DNA of 64,000 nucleotides from Monilinia fructicola. Taxonomy: Eukaryota > Ascomycota > Leotiomycetes > Helotiales > Sclerotiniaceae. Below are positions 1 through 12,699 of the stretch, one piece after another; the stretch's first letter is position 1, and each line of letters begins with the position of its first letter. Position numbers and translations under genes: made by a program. The stretch spans positions 1,127,001 to 1,191,000 of the forward strand of contig VICG01000008.1 in NCBI GenBank assembly GCA_008692225.1, written 5' to 3'. The notes under the pieces are model-generated. The model searched no databases and was not told the origin of the DNA. It worked only from the letters and a program-made list of their open reading frames with translations.

Positions 1-3000
1 GCATAATTATGTTTGTGATTCTCCTGATTGATGAGAAAGATTATCGTGAGGGATATCAATTATTATCATTTCACGGAAAAAATTCCAAGCTTTGAAAGCC
101 TCTATTCTACAGATATTTGAAAATGCCAGAGATAGTGCTGACTTTCCATAATCTGGTAGAAAATTCCTGAATTCATCTCTGATCAATCTATGCCATTTTC
201 TTACCGCTTGGGAAGTTCCAAGGCCAAATTATGCAATAAAAACATGGACTCTGGTGCTCTTATGATCCAGCGGACCCTGTCGCTCATCCAGAAAGATATG
301 AGTTTGGTCCAGTGACTGATGGAGTTCCAATGAAAGCTATCTCTTCCCAAGTCTTTACTCGATGGAAAATTAGGAATGACCTTGCTCAAGATCTAGAGGA
401 GCTCCAGATCTCTCTTGTTCCATCGAGTTACGTGATATCTGTTTATAGCTTTCACATAGATCATAATGAATACCGGGAGGAGCCCTGAGAAAAATGTAGA
501 TGAGTGTTGAATTAGAATGCGCATGCAAAATTGCGATGCTAGGTGCGCGCCCTGCGAAGTGCCACACAAGTTGTTACTTGAAGAATCATGAAGCCGAGAA
601 TCTTGCATACCGATCGCATAGTTTCAGTGATATCAATTCTCCAAGGGAAACACTCTAGGAGTGTTTCTTGTCTTCCACCTTTCGTCTCAGAAGTGATCGA
701 CACTTACTAGAACTAAACATGATTATTGAAGCACTACTTCTTAATCTATTCCATATTTTTCTCTATTGGTTTTGTCTTTTCCAATTCTCCTTGTTATTAG
801 TCTGGCACAAGACTTCATAGAGAAGCGTGACATCATCACCCCTCTTCTATTCCATAAATGATATCAACTCCTCATCACAGAAATCTTCCAGTCTTCAGTT
901 ATGCAACAATAAGCCTTACCAAGTATACATCTATTCTCAACATATATGGAGTGAGCCTGGAATAAACTGCAAGTATCACAGGTACGTATACATCTGATAG
1001 GAATGTATCGGCGGGGGGAGATGAAATGTCTAATCAGTCACGGTGCTGAACATTCGGCTCAATCACTTGCCTAGCAGACGGTATAGCTCACCCAATATTC
1101 GATTCGAATCTCTGAAGTATGAGAGAACGGCAAATGCTATTTCAAATTATCAAAAGATGGATAATGGTGCAAAATTTGAAACCTTCTGTCACTGCACGAA
1201 GGATGCATAGTCATTCAGTCACGTATCTGCATACGGTGCTCTCGTCAAACCATGCCGCAAATAGATGGCTAATTGTGACCGACGTTGCATTGCATGCATC
1301 TTACCGTTCCTCAAGGTAGCAGCCGCAATCTTGTAATTGTTTGCCAGCGCTGATGGCTTCGATTGGGACTTCATTGGGGCGACAGAATTACATGTTGGAC
1401 TTGCGCAGCCGTTTGTTAAAGTGTGCTTGTTCTTGTTACCACGAACCTGGGGTTTCCTCCCAACCTGAGACGCTTTGCCACAGCTACGGCGGCACTTCAA
1501 TGAAATCTTAACCATGTTATGGGCCAATCTCAGTACTCAGACAGGTTCATAAGATCGTATATCGCATATCGTAAAATCGCATATGGCATATTGTGCACAT
1601 CGCATATTATAAGATTGTATATTGTATATTGTATATTGTAAATACTCGAGTAAATAGAATTATAAAATGAATGAATATGCTTTGAATGATAACAATAACA
1701 ATACTCGAGTACATTATAAAAAATCACGATACATCATCAAAACAATTGAACCTGTCTGGGATTGGTCTAAAGATCCACCATACATATCTCGCCACCAGAC
1801 AAACGAATCTTACATCAGTTGCGCAATCGTGGTACTTTGATATTATCCTACGCTTGTCTTCCTTCATAGCTGATGCATACTACTTACCACAGTACAATAC
1901 ATTTGTATCCGCACCTTTCTACTGCAGATGTGGCAGGAATAATTTGATTCTGCTTTCAAACTCAATCCATTGACTCCTACATTGTATTCGACATGTTTCT
2001 GCTTTGATGCCAGAGTTTGCCCACGAATGATTATAGAACCACAGCTCTATCTGCTGCCGCAGTACTAGTGCTCAGTCTGCGCCTTGTTTTTTGTAATGCA
2101 GTCTTGAAATTCCAACCAAGTTGTGATACTTTTCTTGATGGAAAGAATCTGTCATCGTTTCTAGAATACCTCCTGGGCCGATTTCGGAAGGGCGAGAAAT
2201 GTTAGATGTCAGGGCTGAGAATTTCTCAAATACCTAGGTGAAGTTTTGACAGAAACTCCATCTTAACTCTGTTTTCAACGATGCAAGCCATAGTCGCGGC
2301 TGTTTGAGCGATATTTTCCTCCGCAAGTTATTCACGGCAGCGGCTATCTTGCTAATAATTACAAAAAAATCAGTTGGACATGGTACTGAATACACACAAT
2401 TGCAAAACGAAACTTATTTGGGCATTCCGGGAATGGGAGGTTCAAGTTGACCTATCGCTAACAGTCATTCGTAATTGAGGCTGACCATGTTTTCAGCCTA
2501 CTCTTGTAAGCTCGTGTGCTAGTATGGCCTCAGGAAAAATATCTATAATATACTGGAAAGATAATTTCGATGAAACTTCACTGATTCAGCCCTCGAGTCA
2601 CGCTTCTTTCCCAGCAAATACAACACTTCTAATTGAATCTATATCTCATGAGAGTGGCAAGCATACGCAAGGCTGCTACTTTGATCATGGGGAGCTGAAG
2701 CAACTTACGGCTATAGCGGGCTAATGGACGGATATCAGAACCGCAAGGGGAGCTTACCAAGTAGGCAACGCTATTTCAGCTTGTTTTGGGTCGTTTCTGG
2801 CAGAAGACTATCTGGGTTATCTGTTCTCGTTTCTCTCAAGTATAAGCCAGTATACGTCGGCAGTGTCCAAGATTTGAAAACACTCAATATAGCTTCAAGA
2901 ACAGCCTTGCATCACCAGTAACATTCAAGAGGTTGCCATCGAGCCTCGAAGATATTACCACTTCAACAACATAAGATTCAGGTTTTCAAATTATCTGGTT

Positions 3001-3587
3001 CACCCTCTACCTTTTGAATGACCTCTCAAACCATCCCAGTGGAATAGGTTGTCGCCAACATGATTTGACATAGCAAGGCTATAGATTATCATGATGCCCC
3101 AGGAGATGTGTTGTGCCTTGAGGCACTCATACCTGAGACTGTCTTCCAGGCATTGATACTTACTGTGCAGTTCGAATCTGCTTGGTACCCTTGGTACACT
3201 GGCATCTTTCGATATCTCGAAGGAAGCCTGTTGTTATGAACGCCGTACTGGCAATGAGTCTGAGTCTGTCATTCTTATTCTCTATTTGACCGATTGGTGC
3301 GCTCGTAAGAAATCCCTATCAACCCTGAAGTACCCTTAGTGCAGCATCACTTGCTCGCACTTATATATTGGGACCTATGTCCTATGATAAAACTTTCACC
3401 ATCAAACAGTACTTTCTACAACTTCAACAGTATCACTTCATTTGCAACCGCTGTGCAAACCAGAGGCATTCAAACATTACTTCTCTGCTCTCAATATCAT
3501 CAGTAATAGTTTTACAAAGAGCTTAGCTCCCAGATATTTCACACCATAATCCATACTTACGTCAAGGAAATCATTAAAATCCCAAAC
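1..3587. other. Gene-poor AT-rich stretch
   Basis: I find no supportable gene here. Open frames are short (at most about 100 codons), have no recognisable motifs and do not join through plausible introns. The stretch is AT-rich and includes a small inverted-repeat element described separately. It could be decayed repeat or long intergenic DNA. Confidence 0.5.
1524..1765. repeat. Small inverted-repeat element, MITE-like candidate
   Basis: CAGACAGGTTCA at 1538-1549 is exactly inverted at 1747-1758. The outer hexamer CCAATC (1524-1529) is inverted as GATTGG (1760-1765). The left arm has about eight extra bases between the two blocks. The interior is very AT-rich, with TATTG-type short repeats and two copies of the palindrome ACTCGAGT. 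No clear target-site duplication was seen, so element status is tentative. Confidence 0.4.
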
Positions 3588-4367
3588 ATGTTGCCCCGCG
3601 GCTCTAGTCGTTCTCAAGGTTGCCACGGGTCAAGTTCTAGAAGCTTTCGACGACCAATAACCCAAGTGAGTCAATGAGTAATACTCTCAATAACCCCTTG
3701 CACTACCTCTCTGCCATCACCACGTTTCTTTAACTCCATAACATCTAAATACCCCCTACACTCTTTATACCGCAGCTGGAAAGTATAAACTAACACGTGA
3801 TAGCAAAACACAACTCAACTCATTGAATCACTCAATACCCATCGCGTAAACACTCTCACGGAGCTATGCAGAATTGAAAGAATAGCTGCAGCTTCCGACG
3901 AAGAACAAAGACTTCTTTTCCAGGAGCCGATGACCGCAGCCTGGACATACTACGTAACATCCAACAATCTGCTTAGCGAACTGCGGAACCTCACGCGCGA
4001 CTACGCCTTCAGTAGCGATTTACTCGATGATGCGAAATGGAGAGTGAGCAGTGACCCGAACAGCAGCCGAAGCTGGAATTATGCGTGGTTAGTTTTGATC
4101 AAGATACGCGATGAGTAAGTCTCAGCAATTTTAATTTGGGTCTGCATCCATCTCCTGAGATTGGGCAGCAGCTGACGTTCACGTGATAGTGAAATGATAC
4201 AAACGTATGCCGCTATTGAAGCTGCCAAACCCGACATGTGGGGAGGTCGACGACCAGAAGCTGAAGAGGCCGTTCAACTCGCTGCTTGCTTTGCCTATGA
4301 GTGGCAAGGAGCTCTTGGTCGAATGCTGAGACATTGGGAGGCTCCTGCAACGGCTACTGCACATTAA
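3588..4367 (+). CDS. Hypothetical protein, 188 aa, three exons
   Basis: I do not recognise this protein. The model is exon 1 at 3588-3665, exon 2 at 3804-4114 and exon 3 at 4190-4367. The donors are GTGAGT and GTAAGT, the acceptors both end GATAG, and all phases close to give 189 codons including TAA. The N-terminus is Ser/Arg-rich (about residues 1-26). The remainder looks helical and is rich in Leu, Ala, Glu and Arg, with no signal peptide and no membrane segment. It stands alone in a long gene-poor region. The exon structure is internally consistent, which is the main reason to believe it. A function cannot be assigned. Confidence 0.6.
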
Positions 4368-7300
4368 ACTGACGGCCCAGCTATCTTTCAGGACTTACGA
4401 CGAAGTTCCTAACCGCAAACGGCGGTTGTGTGGCAGTGTGACACTGAGGGGCGACTTATTGTGTTTGCATTTATTTCACTTCTTTTGCGTTTAGATCTGT
4501 TTTCTCCGTCGCGTTATTGCACTTCATCTATTTTTGACTTCTCCTTTCTTATCTTTTCCTGAGCGGATCGCACAGGATAGATGGTGTTATTGCGTTGCAC
4601 GCGGGGGATAATAGTCTGCTACCTCATTTGGACGGAAGTATACATGTACGATCATTATTGCGCCTGGCGCGTTTTTCAATGATATTTATGATGGAAACGA
4701 TGGGCGAAATTTGCGAGCAAACTGCAAAGGCCCAACGCCCTCTTACTCCATTGCTTCCAGATCTGACTTCATAGTTCTTGATTTTGTCTCCTCTCGGTTG
4801 GTAATTAGCATCTTCATATCTTTTTTTGACATAGACAGCCACCGTTTGTGCGGACCAAGAAATGCCAGAAATGACGGTTTTTGATGTGAAAGTGTGAGGG
4901 GTGCGGTAAGCTGTGGCCGCAACTCTTACCTAGGTACAACACCCATTGCACCCCTCAACATATATTGGCAATATCTAAAAGCGGTCATGGAAGAGCGAGC
5001 GAAGTGCAGGATTCCGGATCGTCTCATCGTTTGAACCGTGGGAGGACTGTTGATGAAGGGGTATATCAAGGGAGCCTAGATCTTCAGTCTGGAAGGCACC
5101 AATTGAATTCTGCGCCGTAGGATTCTTTAGACCCCAGAATTAATTATCGCGGAAGAATTAAGAACAAGAAGATAAAAATGCCAAGAGAGCTTGTCTCGTT
5201 CGCTAAGAATGAGGTTATTTTGGAACGGATTCGAATCCTTGTCGGAAGAGGGCTCCGGAATTAAGATGTGGGGTTGGTGATGAAGAGAGTAGATAACTAA
5301 CATGCTTTAAGTGATTGATTGGAGACTGGTCAGGATTCGTCCAGTTGTTGGAGAATCCTTTACCACAAAACTTTTGGTTGACAACTGGTCTGGGGTCTCT
5401 GCGACCACTTATAAGTGAAGGATTTGGCCAAGAAAAAAGACAAGTTAGGCATGCACAAAGTTGAGGGCAGGAGTGACAAAATGATGGATAGACATCTTTC
5501 TGGTACCGAATATCTGGTATCGAGTATTCAGGAGCGTGAATGATCTAGAGAAGAAATTGGAGTTCGAATTGATGATGCTCAATCTGGATCGTTCTATGAG
5601 TAACACTGCTCAAGTAGTTTTTCCTGGGTTCAGGACGGCAATATAGAACTATGAGAATCATGTTATGAGACCTGGAATGGTGAATATCTTTGAGGGGTGG
5701 AAAGTATCGGGTCACCTTACAGGAGAGTGTGTTAAAGTCCACGGGTGACAAGGAATATTGTAGTCATCGCTGTGAGAGTTGAGCATATAAATGATCATGT
5801 TTTAAGAGAAAGTACAATAAGTATGTGTCCCAGCTGAAGATAGATTTTCGTCTGAGTAAACTTGGAATTAGAATATCAGATCCAAATGGGCCATATATTT
5901 CAGCTTGATGGGAAATTCAAATATCTTCAAGTGAATTTCTCTACGCCAGAAAACTTTTCATGTTTCATCTCTCATCTCATAGGAAGTGGATAGCTGATGG
6001 ATCTCTTGCTGTTGATTCAGATTAATGAATGACTACCTGATGCTGAACCAAGACAACTATAATTGTGAGTATCCAAAGGACTTTCTGCAAGGTCTGAATA
6101 TTAAATCAATCAATCTGCCCTTATGTGAATTCAAAGGCAAGGTGGATGAGTTCATTTCACGGGTTTATTTTATTTTAGAGTAATAGTTAACCTCGATTTC
6201 TTTTCTTCAAGTGAATTAGTATTAGATTAAATAACTCTGCATCTATATTTTTAGATAGGACAATGATATCTGGAAAGGAAGGTAATGATGATATAAGAAA
6301 TGAAAGATATAGCTAGAAGTTTGCGTAGAAAAAGGCTATTCATGCACTGCAGCCATATCTATTGATCAATCAAAAGGCTCGTATAAGAAGTAGACATCGA
6401 TCAGAACATAGGGACAGAGCCATTGAGAGAAATAGGTGCGGTTTCACCTGCCAGATGTGAAAGGAATGATCCCACTATGACTATGTGCCTTTGATGGAAC
6501 GCCTGTAATAAGTATTCCTTCCTATGCGGCAGGGCAGGATAGAATCGCTCCTATTTGATAAGAATCAACAAAGCTGCAGCCACCTTCTATCTCAAATTCT
6601 CAATATTGTAAAACAGGATAAGCCTGTTGTAATACTTGATCCAATGTTGTTTTTAGCATACGCCAATGAAACGGTGGCTAACATTGAACCATTGATTATC
6701 ACTTCCTTACACTGACTTGGCCAATCTTCTAAGACATTTTTCTCAGACCATGGTAGGTTGGAATGAATGAACATAGTTGTCTTTTACTTGAGATATAATG
6801 GCTATATTGACGAGGAGCAATTGGTTGGAATGTACTTGTTGTAAGTAAAATAATTGAAGCTGCAATGAAACATAATCTACTGAGATCAGAAACACGTAGT
6901 TCTCTGCATAAATAAGTGAAAGTCCTGGGTATATCTCTTATAACAATAATAAGGCTGGATATATTTCCACAGCTACTTGTTGAAGGACTTACCTAGGTTA
7001 TATCAGAAATAGCAGGCTAGAGGAGAGACATGTATTACGGCTCTATAATTATCGCTGTATAATTATCTTATCGAATTATTCTCCAGAGATGGAGATTCAT
7101 CAAATGACTTGAAAGGAGTACTGGGGCGTCTATCCAGGTTATGCTAGGACGGGGTGGATATAAAGAGCTACCTGCTCATGAGGGCAAGATCATAGCCTTA
7201 AAACAATGACAGGAGAAGAAGTGGGAATGGTATGGTTATTCCTGGATACCTGAGGGCATCTCAATCTGATATGGGAAGAGAACAATGAGCCATTATGCAG

Positions 7301-7778
7301 CCTAGTTTGGAGATTCATGAGTATCAGTTCAAACTTTTGATGCTGTATATTCGTTGTGCATTTAATTCAGGAGTTAAAATATCAGTCCAGCTGGTATGGG
7401 ATAGTATAAATGCAAGTACACTGGCTGTTGGGTGTGTAGAGTGTCTTCTTCCAGTATCGCAATTCAACGTAGAAATATTCTATGTTTGCTTTTGCTGTTT
7501 ACCAGTATCTCCTCTTTACCCTAATCGACAGTGGAAATTATTCGACATTTCTGTAGAAACCTTTGAAAGGCCTTTGAAAATGCTGTTGCAGTCCCTTCCC
7601 AATGGTCTGAATTTCATCTCATCAGTAACATTCCTTCACCAAAAGTAACATTAATCCAGTGAATATGACCCCATCTTCCAAAAACTTCACAAGACTGTTT
7701 ACTAATGTTGAGATCATATCTTTTAGGACTATGATAAACGGCCAATTGGCTTGACTGGATTGTTGTGTTGACCATACT
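4368..7778. other. Gene-poor stretch
   Basis: Nothing supportable was found. There are only short unlinked open frames, the longest 117 codons at 7295-7648, with no motif. ACCTAGGT palindromes occur near 4928 and 6991. Confidence 0.5.
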
Positions 7779-7969
7779 ATGAGATTGGCTGAACTTTCAA
7801 TCACCTCACCAATCATTAATGCCTCAGCACCTAACTCGAGCAGCGACGGCGAGGATCAGAGAAGTAAAATCCCACTAGTGAAACTAGCGGGGAAAAATCC
7901 TGAGCTTGTAAGCTTTCTCTTCAACTTTCTTCTCTCAAATTTTGTTTGAAAGAACAACAACGATCTAAG

Positions 7970-9192
7970 ATGTTCCCCATCATGTTTCCAACCATCCCTC
8001 TGGCTACCAAGCCAGTCAAGGAGAACAAAATTACCCGAGCTTGGAGAAGAATGTCAAGTGAATCTCCTGCTGCCAGTTCGACATTGGTTAGCGAGAAAAA
8101 TTTCAAATTTTAATTCTTTAAAGAGGACTTCGACGGTTAATTTCGGGGGAAAGAATTCCTCCCTTCCACAACAACAACAAGAAAGACGCGCCAGCGTACA
8201 ACTGGCACCAACTACCAAGGAGATGCCTTCTGTTGCAGAGGAAGATGCTGGTGAATTTGATGGGTTTGACGGTCTTGGGATCAATTTTTATGATCACCTT
8301 GGCAATAAGGTCTTGCCACAGGCAATGGTGGCATCTCGAGTGCCAGGTCCTCGAGGTGCTGTGTCTCCTCGAGCGCCTGGTTCTCGGATGCCTACGGCGC
8401 CGCTCCCAAAAGGTATGTATCCTCCTCACATTCTCATTCACTTTTTGTTCTTTGGCTTCCCGCAAAACTCTTCCTTCATAGGCAAATACTAACTTTTCGA
8501 TCTTACAGATCCTCCCATCGCCGCACGAACGCCGGTAGTAATCCGGGAGTCCTATACCAGGGACTCCAGCTTTCCTGGAACTTCAGAAGCTACCGTCGAC
8601 TTCGACACTTTACTTGGAGAATTTCTGGAGAAAACCGAGCGCGATCAATCGAACGCTCTTTGTCCAAGCCCAACCAGTAGCAGGAAGAACTCTACTCGCG
8701 TCAATACACCAAAGAGCAACCGACAAGTATCGGCCGCCAAGCCAATCGTGACTTCTGGCGCGTTTGGTTTCAGAAGCTATACGGCACCTTTGGCTCTCCT
8801 CATATACACCAACTCGCGGGTCAAAATTAGATGGAACTGCAGCACATTCTCGAATTCTGAGTCTGCGAACACTTAATCAACAAGATTCTGAGGTTGATTA
8901 TTTCAGTCACCAACATTCCAAGACCCGCGAAGAAAATAGTGGTCTTACCCCCGAGACACTAATAGAGACCCCGTCCGCACTAAACTCTAAGCTTTACCGA
9001 ATGCCAGCATCCCCGACAATCGTCAAGCGCTCGTCCCGATCTAAGCCACAACGTGATGAACTTTACTTCTTCCCATACGAGCGACAAAGAATTGAACAAC
9101 TCGTCGAACAGAGCAAAAACCGAAATTGTACAAACCATCAAAACTGTACCGACTGTATTGAAAAGGAATACGCATATTACGAGAACAAAATC
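7970..9192 (+). CDS. Uncharacterised basic low-complexity protein, reads in frame into the SH3 gene
   Basis: I do not recognise a domain. One start is ATG 7970, after a possible 5' UTR intron at 7908-7952 (GTAAGC...AAAG). An alternative start is ATG 7779. A convincing intron at 8413-8508 (GTATGT, CTAAC branch, TTACAG) joins two exons. The protein is rich in Ser, Pro, Arg and Gln, with a polyglutamine patch and an acidic patch, then basic stretches towards the end. Coding-like sequence changes frame near 8109-8112 (TTTT run) and near 8794 (CC), as in other genes of this window. After that the frame stays open through 9276 and contains the ATG at 9193 of the next gene in phase. It may therefore be a separate gene with an unresolved end, or an N-terminal extension of the SH3 protein. 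The exon model is approximate. Confidence 0.4.
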
Positions 9193-10035
9193 ATGTCTGC
9201 ATCAATTCCACCAGAGCGTCGCCAACAGATCATGAAGGCTAATAGATCTATTCGCAATATCAAGAATGTAAGGTGAAGTCTTAATCTTACTCTCTACTCT
9301 ATACTAATAATTCGCAGGAACTTGAAAACCTTCTCGAAGATGAACTCATTACCTTCGAATCGTATGAGCTTATGATTAGCAGACTTCCATCCGAAAACAG
9401 CTTGAATGCGACATCCTCTCCTGCTCCTCCTGTCAACGTTGCCTCTCCTGCACCAGTTGCACCAGTTGCACCAGTTGTACCAGTTTGCCGCATTTTCACA
9501 ATTGAATGTCAACAATGATCATCCTCCACCATCATACCAGTCTACTCCAAACCCTCCTCCTCGCGCACCAACTCAGCCACCTCCTCGACCTGAGATTGGA
9601 CGTGCTACTGCTCTCTACCGTTATACCGAGCCTGATGATTGCAACTTTGAAGTCGGCGACATCATCATCATCTTTGAATACATGAATGACGATTGGTGGA
9701 TGGGTAAGAACGAAAGAACCGGAAAGGAGGGTGTGTTCCCATCGAACTATGTTCAAAAGCACACCAACCAACCTACGTTTCAACCTGGCTATTATGGTAA
9801 CGAGAAGGCCACCTACTCCCCATACGCTGCTCAACAACAAGGACCTGCTCCACCTGGACCAAGCAACCCTTACGATAGCTCTGTCCCTCCAATGGCTGTT
9901 GCAGAACAACCTACTGATGACAAACCCAGCAAGGGAGGAGAGATGGGAAAGAAGTTTGGAAAGAAATTGGGCAACGCTGCTATCTTTGGTGCTGGAGCAA
10001 CAATTGGTGGCAACATCGTCAACTCGATCTTTTAA
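9193..10035 (+). CDS. LSB1: SH3-domain protein of the LSB1/PIN3 family
   Basis: The yeast relatives bind the actin nucleation promoter Las17 and influence prion behaviour, acting at cortical actin. Exon 1 (9193-9267) encodes a helical start with the NRSIRNIKN motif. After a 50-nt intron, exon 2 begins ELENLLEDELITFESYELM at 9318, matching the family's N-terminal helices. A Pro-rich linker follows, then an SH3 domain (about 9600-9765) with the typical ALYRY, DWWMG and GVFPSNYV signatures. The C-terminus ends GNAAIFGAGATIGGNIVNSIF-like, which is the family hallmark. The frame changes in the repeated CCAGTTGCA linker around 9432-9540. An intron at 9483-9540 (58 nt) would restore frame, but so would a 52-nt intron ending at 9483 or an indel. 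Upstream sequence is open in the same frame. Confidence 0.85.
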
Positions 10036-10763
10036 GCCTCGAACACTTTTAATTAGCCACACCATGGTTACACTTTTTCTTGATTAAACTTTCTTTGGCG
10101 TCTAACCGATAATTTCAAGATTTCAATGATGCTCATTGATGGTTATTTTGGAGTTCTTCAAGGTCACAGCTAGCTTCACTCTCAAGGATCATCATTGTCG
10201 AGTTGGGAAGTGTTCATTACATACAGAGTACAGCAATCCATGGTTACAGTGCTTGCTCTTTTCAAATTTTATATGCTTGGAGTTCTGGCATGAATTGAAC
10301 CATGTTTTGTATTCGCGGTTCCTGCACGATATAGAGTGGGCTTGCTCTAGGATTGTATTTGGGATTCACATGCAGATTAATTCACGATTGTACTTAGAGA
10401 TACCTGATCATTACTGATTACTGAATAATAATTCTCTTTACTGATAACATACATATCACTCATTTGCCATGATATGCACATCCTGATGGGTAGCTTCCTC
10501 TGTCGGATGCAAAGTGAGCCACATCACGTGTAGATAGTGAGGTTTACATCGATATCGGCATTAGAAGGAGGTGTTGCAAATTAGAATTATCGAATTATCG
10601 ACGTCACTGTCACCATTCATTGCCCCGCATCGACGCCTTTGTGTTTAAAACCACCCCCTCATCCCACCTTTGCCCAATCTTCTTCTCTACACTTCACTTA
10701 CAAGCGTTTGAAATAAAGATAATAGCTTTTGAACAACCTCACTTCTAGTTACATTTGACAAAG
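10036..10763. other. Intergenic region between the SH3 gene and the hydrolase gene
   Basis: No gene was found. It holds the 3' end of the SH3 gene and the promoter side of the hydrolase. There is a pyrimidine-rich stretch around 10650-10700, just before the hydrolase start, which is common in fungal promoters. Confidence 0.4.
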
Positions 10764-11779
10764 ATGGAAGCTCAACATGGACACAGCGCAGCTTGCTGCA
10801 ATATCCCACCTATTGTATCTAAGGGTTATGAAAACAAGGGAAAATATGAGACCATCGGTGGTTTTGAAGACCTGTAAGTATTCTTATCGAGCGCACATTC
10901 AAATATCTCCTCCTTTACCATTTGAGATCTCTTCTTGCTCCGCTTCCCCATTTCGCTCTTCACTTCAGCTAATCCCCTGTAGATGTCACCGGCCCCGCAG
11001 ATGCAACAAAAGCCATCTTCTTGATCTACGATATTTTTGGCTACTTTCCCCAAACCCTTCAAGGCGCAGATATCATTGCCAATGCCGATGAACACAACAA
11101 ATACCTCGTCTTTATTCCCGATCTCTTCGAGGGAAACCCAGCAGACATCAGCTGGTACCCACCTGATAATGAGGACAAACAAAAGAAGTTGGGAAACTTT
11201 TTCCAGACGACGGGATTGCCACCAAAGGCTGCGGGCAGAGTTCCTGAGTTGGTGAAGGCGATTGGGGAGAAGTACACTACGATTGAGAAATGGGGAGTAC
11301 TTGGAGTAAGTTCTTCTTTTCCTTGGGCCACTTTGAGCTGGATTGGAATACGAATATTTGTGGCTAACTGGCATGTTTGATAGTTTTGCTGGGGTGGTAA
11401 AATCGTCTCCCTCACTACCTCTGCGCCCACGAATCCTTTCGTTGTGGCTGCTGAGACCCACCCTGCTATGGTCGATTCAAAAGATGCCCTGAACATCAAG
11501 ATTCCTCTTATCCTCATAGCATCGAAAGATGAGGATGCAGAGGAGGTAAAGAAGTTCGAGGCTAATCTTACGGGGGAGAAGCATGTAGAAACTTTTAAGG
11601 ACCAGATCCATGGGTATGTTTTGCGCTCCATTTCTCGTGATATTTGAAGTAAATGTGCTGACATTGTTGAAAATAGATTTATGGCTGCAAGATCGAATCT
11701 AGAGGATGAGAGAGTCAAGAGCGAGTACGAGAGGGGATACAAAACACTAATTGATTTCTTTGGCAAACATCTCAAGTAG
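10764..11779 (+). CDS. Dienelactone hydrolase family protein (AIM2-like), frame broken by one base
   Basis: Alpha/beta hydrolases of this family use a Cys-Asp/Glu-His triad and are probably cytosolic; the yeast relative is Aim2. Four exons are seen: 10764-10873, 10983-11305, 11384-11613 and 11677-11779. The N-terminus has the conserved Cys-Cys and the KGKYETIGG motif. Exon 2 carries YDIFGYFPQTLQGAD, the nucleophile elbow GFCWGG spans the intron at 11306-11383, and the catalytic His lies in IHGF at the last splice site. Phases do not match at intron 1. The T run 10862-10865 has one base more than needed to read GGLKTYVTGP, the family consensus, across the junction. The remaining junctions are in phase. 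This is either a sequence error or a recent frameshift. Confidence 0.85.
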
Positions 11780-12271
11780 GAGGTTTTTCTTCTGTCTTTT
11801 TGGGTGGAGGATGGTTCTAGGAAATTTGCTGAGGTGTGTAGGGTCAATAGCAGTGCCACGGCAAGACTTTGATCGAAGTCCGGTGGCTATCCATTCATTA
11901 TGCAGTTTAATAATTGCAATATCCAGGACCCATGGAATCCTGCAGATATTTGGACATTCTTGCTTCACTCCAGCATAGGCTGCGAAGCTCGCCCCAGAAT
12001 ACTTGTGAAATGTGAGCTTACTGGAGTTTCAATTTACCATGTTCAATTGCCACAATCAGATAATCTACTGGCTTCATGTGCACTGATATTGTACCGATAA
12101 TCGAACCAGTTTCGATGTCATTGGTACTATTTATGAACTTTTCTGTTTATGCCCATGACCCTACCCCTTTATGCAGTTTCTCATATCCACCCCAAGTCCA
12201 TAATTAGCCGGCATTGGATTCCCAATCCTTCCCCTCACCTCACTCCACCCTGTTCTCCCACCTCCTCCCAC
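11780..12271. other. Convergent intergenic region
   Basis: This lies between the hydrolase (plus) and the A/B-barrel gene (minus), which converge. It holds both 3' UTRs. No further gene is seen. Confidence 0.5.
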
Positions 12272-12699
12272 CTAAGCCACAACACTCGCCTCATAAAAAA
12301 CGCAGCACATTCCCTCAATCCCCAGAGTCTTTACCACGGCCTTAAATTTCTGATGCGCTTCACATCCCTCTTCATAATACTTCATGTCTTCTAGATTCTT
12401 GAATTCAGTTTTCGCAACGACCGAATAGCCTTGGGTGCGTGGGTCGTTGGGCTGAGTTTCGCCGGCGTGGAGAGAGACTATATATGGGAGGGAGTTCTGT
12501 GGAGGTGAGGGATGTTAGTTTGGAGCTCCTTCGTGTGAGAACGAGGAGGAAAGAAGTACAGGAGGGGAAAGAGGGGAAAGAGACGAGATGGGCATACTTT
12601 CACAGCGGTCTTGGATAGGGTTTCGTAGCCTTTGAGCATGGTGTCCCGAGAGGCTTGAGAGGGCACTTTGAACATTGTTATACGGATTATATTAGCCAT
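12272..12699 (-). CDS. Stress-responsive A/B-barrel (Dabb) domain protein, 108 aa
   Basis: This is a small ferredoxin-like fold found in stress-response proteins and in some polyketide cyclases; its role here is unknown. Exon 1 (12699-12598) starts MANIIRITMFKVPSQ and ends KTAVK at a GTATGC donor. Exon 2 (12496-12272) begins after CCACAG with NSLPYIVSLHAGE, the typical second strand. It continues through GYSVVAKTEFKNLEDM and ends near GMCCVFYEASVVA with a TAG stop. Both exons are in phase, and the length matches single-domain fungal members. The protein is probably cytosolic, with no signal peptide or membrane segment. Confidence 0.85.

Noticed and set aside
8058..8492. Overlapping open frames on both strands (82-144 codons) around 8.1-8.5 kb
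   Set aside because: Shadows or read-through of the gene at 7970; a well-formed intron at 8413-8508 ends the exon before most of them stop.
9532..10065. 177-codon minus-strand frame opposite LSB1
   Set aside because: Antisense to the SH3 domain and C-terminal signature; no protein family recognised.
11059..11859. 266-codon minus-strand frame
   Set aside because: Antisense across four verified exons of the dienelactone hydrolase.
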